A stretch of DNA of 16,866 bases from Pseudomonadota bacterium. Lineage in GTDB: Bacteria; Myxococcota_A; Polyangia; Haliangiales; Haliangiaceae. How positions within the stretch are numbered: position 1 is the first letter of the stretch; each line of letters starts with the position of its first letter. Below, piece by piece: positions 1-5,212 of the stretch. Position numbers and translations under genes: made by a program. The notes under the pieces were generated by a model that was not told the origin of the DNA, ran no database searches, and saw nothing but the letters and a program-made list of their open reading frames with translations. Location of the stretch: NCBI GenBank assembly GCA_023430775.1, contig JAEYYY010000343.1, positions 1 to 16,866 of the forward strand. The letters are read 5' to 3'.

Positions 1-668
1 TCGGGCGCGCGCGCGGCCAGCGCGTCGGCCGCGCGCGTCAGGATGCCGAGCAGCGCCGGATCGCTCGACACCAGGCTCGCATCGAGCGCGGCACGTGGAA
101 ACACCAGCTGGTTGGTCGGCGCACCGAACGTCACCGGCGCATCGAAGTACGCACGATAGGTCGCTGGATCGGCGGCCGTGCGATGGACGAAGTCGACGCC
201 GATGATCCGGACCGGCACCGTCGACAGCTGGCGGACCCGCTGCGCGACCAGCGCGAAGCACAGCTCGTGGGCACCCGGAGCCGGCGCCTCGCTCTCGAGC
301 TCGACGCGCAGGTACGCCCGATCCTCCTCGATGGCGAGGCCGACGACCACCGCATCGTCGAGCAGGTTGAGATACCGCACCCAGCGCAGCAGCGCCTCGC
401 GGACGGTCGGTGCCGATCGGCACACGTACTCGACGATGCCGAACGCGCCCGAGGGAATCGCATCGGCGATCGCCAGTGCGATCTCCGGCTTCGTTCGCTT
501 CGTCAGCTCGGCCCAGGCGACGCAGAACTGCGCCGGCGTGATCCGCGCATCGTCATCCGAGATCAGCTGCGGTGTCAGATCGGTCGCCGCCCAGAACGCG
601 GCGTGCTCCGCGCTTGGCAACGCTGCCACCACGGGGCGAACGAGGACGACGCTGACCGAGCCCGCCAT
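1..668 (-). CDS. AraC-type transcriptional regulator, N-terminal part (3' end outside window)
   Basis: Reading leftward from the ATG at 666-668, the frame stays open to the window edge, giving the first 222 residues of a protein usually about 330 long. The sequence fits the ligand-binding N-terminal domain of AraC regulators of the Arabinose_bd type (PF12625). Visible matches are a DARITPAQF-like segment near residue 40, a SGAFGIVEY motif near 73, SAPTVREALLRWVRYLNLL near 85, a DFVHRTAADPATYRAYF segment near 160 followed by DAPVTFGAPTNQLVFPRAAL, and DPALLGILTRAAD near 207. The C-terminal helix-turn-helix pair that would bind DNA lies beyond the left edge. The start lies 7 nt after the stop of the small membrane-protein gene, so the two are probably one leftward operon. 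The ligand is unknown. Family assignment is fairly sure; the regulon is not. Confidence 0.85.
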   Translation of the reverse strand, partial: MAGSVSVVLVRPVVAALPSAEHAAFWAATDLTPQLISDDDARITPAQFCVAWAELTKRTKPEIALAIADAIPSGAFGIVEYVCRSAPTVREALLRWVRYLNLLDDAVVVGLAIEEDRAYLRVELESEAPAPGAHELCFALVAQRVRQLSTVPVRIIGVDFVHRTAADPATYRAYFDAPVTFGAPTNQLVFPRAALDASLVSSDPALLGILTRAADALAARAP

Positions 669-675
669 GACTGCA

Positions 676-1056
676 TTATCGCAAGTACAGCCACATGCCG
701 AGCCAGCTGAGGCCACCGATCGTCGCCATCGCCGCCGATAGCAAGGCTCCACGATCGATGCCTTGCCGCTTGACGAGCGGGATGCCGGTCGCGACCAGAT
801 CGCCCGCATCCATCATCGCGTTGAACAGCAGCACGAACGGCAGCGCCGCCGGGTTGCTCAACCCCCACAGCGCCAGCACGCCGAGCCCGATATCGCGGAC
901 CCCGAAGAACCGTCCCATCAGCCGCGCGGTCGCGGTGTCGTGCGCCACCGGAAAGCCGACCAGCCGCGCCGTCGGAGCAGCCGCAACAAAAGGTGCGAGG
1001 CCGATGATGATGCGGCCGAGGGCCATGCCGGTGATCGCGATCGTCGTGAAGCTCAT
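676..1056 (-). CDS. Small four-helix membrane protein (DUF4267-like)
   Basis: This 126-residue protein has four hydrophobic stretches that could span the inner membrane, near residues 6-27, 53-75, 78-92 and 103-124. The segment RLMGRFFGVRDIGLGVLAL around residues 45-63 resembles the core of small DUF4267-type membrane proteins, a match made by eye and only moderately certain. I chose the ATG at 1054-1056 over an upstream in-frame start at 1153-1155, because the extra 33 residues are arginine-rich, not hydrophobic, and read like intergenic sequence. No strong ribosome binding site is visible. The stop codon lies 7 nt before the AraC-type gene, so the regulator may control this gene or merely be co-transcribed with it. 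No catalytic motif is visible and no function is assigned. Confidence 0.7.
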   Translation of the reverse strand: MSFTTIAITGMALGRIIIGLAPFVAAAPTARLVGFPVAHDTATARLMGRFFGVRDIGLGVLALWGLSNPAALPFVLLFNAMMDAGDLVATGIPLVKRQGIDRGALLSAAMATIGGLSWLGMWLYLR

Positions 1057-1358
1057 GACCCAGCAGTTCTCACGACGACCCGAGCCCTCCAGTGACCCAT
1101 CGCGCCAAACCAATGACCGGCGCCTTGTCCGGCGACCGCAACCCCTGCAAGCCATGCAGGCCGCCGTGCCATGTCATAGCGGTCTCGAAGCATTCCGCGC
1201 AGCTCCCGATCGCCCGGACAGCCTCCGGACCGGGGTTCCGGAAGCCCGGACGGCGCCACTGGCAGCTTGCCAATAGCGCCATCCGGACTGCGCCGCCGGT
1301 CAGTCTCCTGTCGCTCGCGGTCACTGCCGTTTCACCGGCCAGGCGCGACAACGGGCAC
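1057..1358. other. Divergent intergenic region with clustered CCGGA motifs
   Basis: This gap of about 300 bases separates the leftward membrane protein/AraC pair from the rightward DUF3703-like operon, so it should hold both promoters. I see no convincing -35/-10 pair. It contains four same-strand CCGGA motifs in 37 bases (1214-1218, 1225-1229, 1238-1242 and 1246-1250). Two of them form an inverted TCCGGA repeat (1224-1229 and 1237-1242) with a 7-nt spacer. An open frame crosses the right part in phase with the downstream gene, but its residues look random and I do not annotate it as coding. Confidence 0.4.
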
Positions 1359-1646
1359 ATGACGAACTTCACGCAACAGCGCGCCGAGCTCGATCGCCTG
1401 GTCGCCGCCGGGCAGCACGCCGCGGTCGATGCCCTGCTGGCGAACATGCACACCGCGTTTCACGATCGGCCCGGCGATCATGTTCGCGTTCACCTCGCGT
1501 GGACGCGCGTGCACTGGAAGCGGCGATCGTATCTGCGCGGGCTCGGCCACCTGTTCGCGGGGCTGATCGTGGCCGGCCCGTCGTCGCTCGTGCAGCGGCA
1601 CACCGGCCTGGTGGTTCCGGCCTTCGACGCGGAGCGCCGGTCGTGA
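1359..1646 (+). CDS. DUF3703-like small protein
   Basis: This is a 95-residue soluble protein starting at the ATG at 1359. It looks like the DUF3703 family (PF12487). The signature part is a histidine-rich HVRVHLAWTRVHWKRR segment at residues 41-56, followed by RGLGHLFAGLIVAGPSSLVQRHTG at about 60-83, where family members have a VLGQ...HVRVH core followed by a G-Q/H-L-L-R and N/H-T-G tail. The match is by eye. The function of the family is unknown. The last codon and stop overlap the GTG of the rhodanese-like gene (GTGA at 1643-1646), which points to translational coupling and a shared role. The in-frame open region upstream to 1092 was not used because it does not resemble the family and starts inside the divergent promoter region. 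No clear ribosome binding site is seen. Confidence 0.6.
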   Translation: MTNFTQQRAELDRLVAAGQHAAVDALLANMHTAFHDRPGDHVRVHLAWTRVHWKRRSYLRGLGHLFAGLIVAGPSSLVQRHTGLVVPAFDAERRS

Positions 1647-2014
1647 AGTTGCCGAGCGCGGCACGCAAGCTGACGCGGCGGACGATGGGCATGGGCCGCG
1701 CGACGGCGATCGCACCCGAGGCGCTGCGCGAGCTGAGCGAGCGCGAGGACGTGCTGGTGATCGGCGTCGGCATGATGCGCGACGGTGCGATCGACGACCG
1801 GCTCCCCGGCGAGCAACGCACCGCTTCGTTGATCTCGCTCGCCAGCGTGGTCGACGGCGTCGCGCACGATCGCCCGATCGTGTTGCACTGTGGTTGAGGG
1901 GCCGACGGCACCAGCGCCCGGGCGGCGCTGAACCTGTCGCGCCGTGGCTTCACGCGCTGCTACTTCCTCGACGGTGGCGCCGACGGCTACGCCGCGTGTA
2001 CGATCGAACGATGA
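1643..2014 (+). CDS. Rhodanese-like sulfurtransferase with in-frame TGA; candidate selenoprotein or disrupted gene
   Basis: The GTG at 1643 overlaps the stop of the preceding gene. The frame gives 84 residues, meets TGA at 1895-1897, then continues for 38 more residues to a stop at 2012-2014. Both halves belong to one small rhodanese domain: PEALRELSEREDVLVIGVG near residue 27 (beta strand and first loop), then PIVLHCG at 78-84, the TGA at codon 85, GADGTSARAALNLSRRGF at 86-103, and the typical ending CYFLDGGADGYAA. Cys83 aligns with the catalytic, persulfide-forming cysteine. Many relatives have a C-x-C-P-x-E-A-T-S-A-R loop, which puts the TGA where the second cysteine would sit. Codons after the TGA keep strong G/C third positions, and the stop forms an ATGA overlap with the next gene. 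The usual Asp of the VIDVR motif is Gly here, which could indicate decay. Termination at 1897 would give an 84-residue protein lacking half the fold. Confidence 0.55.
1912..1930 (+). promoter_or_regulatory. Perfect hairpin downstream of the in-frame TGA (SECIS-like candidate)
   Basis: CAGCGCC (1912-1918) and GGCGCTG (1924-1930) are exact reverse complements around the loop CGGGC (1919-1923). The loop begins 22 nt after the last base of the TGA. Bacterial SECIS elements are stem-loops inside the coding region just after UGA, with a small G-containing apical loop about 16-37 nt downstream, so the geometry fits. In DNA this GC-rich, 7-bp hairpins arise often by chance, so this is suggestive only. 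Confidence 0.3.
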
Positions 2015-2559
2015 GATATCTGCTCGTCGTCGGTGTGCTCGCTGGCTGTGGTGGCGGAGACGATCTCACCTGCGAGTACCTCGCGAGCGACGAGAACTGC
2101 TTCAAGACCACGGCGATGAACGCGGTCGGCTGCTTGCCGCCGGAGGGTGCGGTCGGGACGCTGTCGTCGGACTTCGCGACCTGCACGTACACGACGGGGC
2201 AGGTCGTCACGTTCACGCCGCCGCTCGTGCTGCCGATGGATTTCGACACGCCGTGGAACTTCACCGTCGAGACCGATGGCCAGCCATGCCTCGAGTTCCA
2301 CGAGATCGGAGAGGACGGCTTCGACCTCACCGTGCTCGGCGAGACGGTGAGCGAGCGCCTGAACGGCCGCGGCCTCGAGCTGAGCTGCCCCGACGGCAGC
2401 ACGTTCTCGAACGGCAACGCGCTCGAGCTGCTGAGCTGCCCGGGCGAGAGCTTCGGTGACCTGCCCGGCAACACCAGCAACTCCGGCATCGACAGCGTGT
2501 TCTTCGGCTTCATCAACACCGGCTTGCCCGACACGCTGGTGGTGTTCGACTGCCAGTAG
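2011..2559 (+). CDS. Cysteine-rich lipoprotein of unknown function
   Basis: This 182-residue protein starts at the ATG at 2011, which overlaps the rhodanese stop (ATGA). Residues 1-12 are a short lipoprotein signal peptide ending in the lipobox LAGC, so Cys13 should be lipidated and the protein anchored in the cell envelope. After a GGGDD linker, the mature part holds eight further cysteines (21, 30, 41, 58, 93, 126, 143 and 181), an even number that suggests disulfide bonding outside the cytoplasm. It is acidic, with many Asp, Glu and Thr, and no recognisable enzyme motif. I do not recognise a family. Coupling to a sulfurtransferase-like gene may be meaningful or simply operon packing. The longer in-frame extension back to 1894 would overlap the rhodanese and hide the signal peptide, so I rejected it. 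Confidence 0.8.
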   Translation: MRYLLVVGVLAGCGGGDDLTCEYLASDENCFKTTAMNAVGCLPPEGAVGTLSSDFATCTYTTGQVVTFTPPLVLPMDFDTPWNFTVETDGQPCLEFHEIGEDGFDLTVLGETVSERLNGRGLELSCPDGSTFSNGNALELLSCPGESFGDLPGNTSNSGIDSVFFGFINTGLPDTLVVFDCQ

Positions 2560-2597
2560 CGTCCGCTGCCTGACACGCGTGCTAGCGTGCAGCGCCG

Positions 2598-3005
2598 GTG
2601 GAAACGCAGACGCTCGAAGGCTCCTGTCACTGCGGTGGCGCGACGTGGACGTTCACGGGGATGCCCGAATCGGTGACCGCGTGCAACTGCAAGCTGTGTC
2701 GCCGCATGGGCGTGCTGTGGATCTACGACTACGAGGGCGAGCGCATCTCGTTCGCGGGGCCGACGACCTCGTACACGCGTCGAGACATGACGGCCGGGCT
2801 CGAGATCCGGTTCTGCCCGACCTGCGGCAACGTGGTGTGCTGGCGAAGTCTGGTCGAGGAGAACGGCAAGCGGCGCATCGCGGTCAACCTGCGGCTCACC
2901 GAGCCAGGCCCGGTGATGCACCTGCCGATCGATCACTTCGACGGGCTCGACACCTTCACCGACCTGCCGCGCGACGGCCGCTGCGTCAGCGACCTGTGGT
3001 TCTAG
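2598..3005 (+). CDS. GFA/CENP-V family zinc-binding protein
   Basis: This 135-residue protein starts at the GTG at 2598. It carries the full zinc-ligand pattern of the GFA (glutathione-dependent formaldehyde-activating enzyme)/CENP-V family: CxC at Cys10 and Cys12, CxCxxC at Cys29, Cys31 and Cys34, and CxxC at Cys73 and Cys76. The spacing matches the family's compact beta-sandwich of about 110-140 residues. The typical GSCHCG start is present (GSCHCGG at 8-14), as is FCPTCGN at 72-78. Founding members were reported to promote formation of S-hydroxymethylglutathione from formaldehyde and glutathione, but most homologues have no proven substrate, so the exact reaction is unknown. The gene lies 38 nt after the lipoprotein gene and could share its transcript. 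Its last 20 bases overlap the convergent DUF417 gene. Confidence 0.9.
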   Translation: METQTLEGSCHCGGATWTFTGMPESVTACNCKLCRRMGVLWIYDYEGERISFAGPTTSYTRRDMTAGLEIRFCPTCGNVVCWRSLVEENGKRRIAVNLRLTEPGPVMHLPIDHFDGLDTFTDLPRDGRCVSDLWF

Positions 3006-3435
3006 CGGCCGCGAACGCCTCGCCCGCGGTGTAGAGCGCGGCGCCGAGCAGGATCAGATCCTTGAGCAAGAAGCCGGTCGGCGCGTTCGGCGTGGTGATC
3101 AGGAACGACAGCGTGACCAGGAAGGTGCCCGCGGCGGCCAGGCTGCCGTACGCCGAGATGCGTGGGAACCAGCGGCGCGTCACCATCATGCCGCCGATCA
3201 CGAGCTCGCTGACGCCGATCAACGCGGAGGCGCCGCGCAGGCCGAAGGCGTCGATCATCCAGCTCATCAGCGGGCTGTTCTCGACCAGCGGGCGGATCGC
3301 GATCGCCTCGAACTCGAAGAACTTCATGATGCCGATCGCCACCAGCAGGAACACCAGGCCGTAGCGCAGGACGGCGAGGCCGGCGGGTGCCAGCCGGCGC
3401 TCCCAGTTCGGAGACTCGTTGATGGCGGTCAGCAC
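2986..3435 (-). CDS. DUF417 membrane protein, RclC/YkgB-like
   Basis: This 149-residue inner-membrane protein starts at the GTG at 3433-3435. It resembles the DUF417 family, whose E. coli member RclC (YkgB) belongs to the reactive-chlorine resistance regulon. Matching segments are LRYGLVFLLVAIGIMKFFEF near residue 23, the PLVENSPLMSW stretch near 49, a glycine-rich GVSELVIGGMM helix near 74, and the signature TFLVTLSFLITTP near 103, followed by FLLKDLILLGAAL near 121. About four transmembrane helices are expected. It is shorter than the roughly 190-residue E. coli protein. The missing parts are the soluble loop after the SPLM motif and the loop before the last helix, so the fold seems complete. 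It is convergent with the GFA-family gene and diverges from tgt across a 54-nt gap. No Rcl regulator is visible nearby, so a role in oxidant resistance is inference. Confidence 0.8.
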   Translation of the reverse strand: MLTAINESPNWERRLAPAGLAVLRYGLVFLLVAIGIMKFFEFEAIAIRPLVENSPLMSWMIDAFGLRGASALIGVSELVIGGMMVTRRWFPRISAYGSLAAAGTFLVTLSFLITTPNAPTGFLLKDLILLGAALYTAGEAFAAARTTGR

Positions 3436-3489
3436 GCAGACAGCTACGCGGCGGTCGTCGCGGAGTTACAACGCGGCTAACATGCAGCG

Positions 3490-4620
3490 ATGCCTGCGTT
3501 CGTCGTCCGTGCCCGCGCCGCCGGGACGCGCGCCCGCTGCGGCGTGCTGACGACCGCGCGCAACGTGATCGAGACGCCGGTGTTCATGCCCGTCGGCACC
3601 CGCGGCACGGTGCGCACGCAGACGCTGCCGCAGCTCGAGGCGCTCGGCGCACCGATCCTGCTCGCGAACACCTACCACCTGATGGCGCGCCCCGGCGCCG
3701 AGCTGTTCGAGCGGCTCGGCGGGTTGCATCGCTGGATGGGCTGGCGCGGATCGATCCTCACCGACTCCGGTGGCTTCCAGGTGTTCTCGCTCGCGCACTC
3801 GCGCACGCTCGACGACGACGGCGTGACGTTCCAGGAGGTCGCCGATGGTCCCAAGCTGCGGCTCACCCCGGAGAGCTCGCTGGAGATGCAGCGCGCGATC
3901 GGCAGCGACATCACCATGGTGTTCGATCACTGCGTCGACGCGACCAGCTCGCACGCGGAGACCGAGCAGGCGATGCACCGCACGCATCGCTGGGCGCGCC
4001 GATCGATCACGTTCGTTGCGGCGTGGGGGGCAGCTCGTGGAAACGGCCAGCTGTTCGCGATCGTCCAGGGCGGCCGGTTCGCAGAGCTGCGCCGCGCATC
4101 GGCCACGGAGCTGACGTCGATCGCCGGCTTCGATGGCTATGCGATCGGCGGTCTCGCGGTCGGCGAGGAGCGCAGCGAGCGCGAGGACATGACCGAGGTC
4201 GTCACCGAGCTGCTGCCGGAGGATCGGCCACGCTACCTGATGGGCGTCGGCACGCCGCTCGACATCCTCGAGGCCGTGCATCGCGGCGTCGACATGTTCG
4301 ATTGCATCTTGCCCACCGCGTGGGCGCAGCACGGCCGCGTGTTCACGCAGACCGGCAAGCTCGATCTCCGCAAGGGCACGCACCGGCTCGCCGACGCGCC
4401 GCTCGATCCGGCGTGCGGCTGCGAAGCGTGCACGCGGCACAGCCGCTCGTATCTTCACCACCTCGTCAAGACCCAGGAGCCGCTCGGCTGGCAGCTGCTC
4501 GCGAACCACAACCTGACGTTTTACGTCCGGATGATGGGCGACATCCGCGACGCTATCCGTTCGGACAGGTGGCTCGCGTATCGCGCGCGGCAGACGGAGA
4601 TCGTGTCGACGGAGGAGTAA
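3490..4620 (+). CDS. tgt: tRNA-guanine transglycosylase family protein with atypical active-site loop
   Basis: This 376-residue protein aligns end to end with bacterial Tgt, which swaps guanine 34 for preQ1 in tRNAs with GUN anticodons during queuosine synthesis. Visible family features are MPVGTRGTVR (33-42), ANTYHLMARPG (59-69), LTDSGGFQVFSL (90-101) with catalytic Asp92, AIVQGG (190-195), YAIGGLAVGE (217-226), RYLMGVG (248-254) and the nucleophile Asp271 in DCILPT. Zinc ligands are Cys309, Cys311, Cys314 and His340. The loop after Asp271 departs from the norm. Canonical enzymes have PTRxARNG, whereas this one has PTAWAQHG (275-282), so both conserved arginines and the asparagine are replaced. 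The guanine pocket FDEC motif is FDHC at 145-148. It may use a different tRNA or base, or be a paralogue of a canonical enzyme encoded elsewhere. No queA, yajC or secDF lies next to it. Confidence 0.88.
   Translation: MPAFVVRARAAGTRARCGVLTTARNVIETPVFMPVGTRGTVRTQTLPQLEALGAPILLANTYHLMARPGAELFERLGGLHRWMGWRGSILTDSGGFQVFSLAHSRTLDDDGVTFQEVADGPKLRLTPESSLEMQRAIGSDITMVFDHCVDATSSHAETEQAMHRTHRWARRSITFVAAWGAARGNGQLFAIVQGGRFAELRRASATELTSIAGFDGYAIGGLAVGEERSEREDMTEVVTELLPEDRPRYLMGVGTPLDILEAVHRGVDMFDCILPTAWAQHGRVFTQTGKLDLRKGTHRLADAPLDPACGCEACTRHSRSYLHHLVKTQEPLGWQLLANHNLTFYVRMMGDIRDAIRSDRWLAYRARQTEIVSTEE
4611..4617 (+). promoter_or_regulatory. Ribosome binding site for the DUF1993 gene
   Basis: GGAGGAG lies inside the last codons of tgt and is 12 nt from the ATG at 4630. 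That spacing is a little long, but this is the only strong site nearby. Its position supports co-expression of the DUF1993 gene with tgt. Confidence 0.5.
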
Positions 4621-4629
4621 GCTCCGCGC

Positions 4630-5145
4630 ATGTATCTCGAACTGTTCGGCCAGATGAAGAAGCAGCTCGGCCAGCTGCGTACGTGGCTCGACATCGCCGC
4701 GAAACACGCCGAGGCGAAGAAGTTCGATCCGGGCATCTACCTCCAGTTCCGCCTCGCCCCGGATCAGTTTCCGTTCGTGCGCCAGGTCCAGATCGCGTGC
4801 GACACGGCGAAGAACGCGGTCAAGTACCTCACCGGCAAGGACGTGCCGGCGCACCCCGATAACGAGCAATCGCTCGGCGAGCTCGCCACCCGGATCGCCA
4901 GCGTGATCGCGATCCTCGACGGCGTCACCGCGCGCGATGTCGAAGGCGCCGCCACGCGCTCGGTCTCGCAGCCGCGCTGGGAGGGCAAGTGGATGCCCGG
5001 CAACGTGTACTTCCTCGAGCACTCGGTGCCGAACTTCTTCTTCCACCTCACCCACGCGTACGCGCTGCTCCGCCACAACGGCGTCGAGCTCGGCAAGAAG
5101 GACTACCTCGGTCCGCTCGAGCGGCGCGATCCGCCCGCGCCCTGA
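4630..5145 (+). CDS. DUF1993 family protein
   Basis: This 171-residue, mostly helical protein has no signal peptide or membrane segment, so it should be cytoplasmic. It fits DUF1993 along its whole length. The N-terminal helix (FGQMKKQLGQLRTWLDIAA) is followed by HAEAKKFDPGIYLQFRLAPD at 26-45, which contains the family's LAPDQFP signature. Next come RQVQIACDTAKNAV at 51-64, LGELATRIASVIAILDGV at 82-99, and the C-terminal core VPNFFFHLTHAYALLRHNGVELGKKDYLG around 133-161. The family is related to the DinB-like four-helix-bundle proteins, but no enzyme activity is established for it and I cannot assign a substrate. The ATG at 4630 follows the tgt stop by 9 nt, so the two are probably co-transcribed. 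Confidence 0.88.
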   Translation: MYLELFGQMKKQLGQLRTWLDIAAKHAEAKKFDPGIYLQFRLAPDQFPFVRQVQIACDTAKNAVKYLTGKDVPAHPDNEQSLGELATRIASVIAILDGVTARDVEGAATRSVSQPRWEGKWMPGNVYFLEHSVPNFFFHLTHAYALLRHNGVELGKKDYLGPLERRDPPAP

Positions 5146-5212
5146 GGCTCGGGAGAACTGGGAGGCCGCGAGGCGATCGGCGGTGAGCGAGTAGCGGTAT
5201 CCTGGGCGGCGC

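Noticed and set aside
1092..1358. Upstream extension of the DUF3703-like gene
   Set aside because: The added 89 residues show no family similarity and would fill the divergent promoter region.
1894..2010. Upstream extension of the Cys-rich lipoprotein
   Set aside because: It overlaps the rhodanese frame and would bury the lipoprotein signal peptide that starts at 2011.
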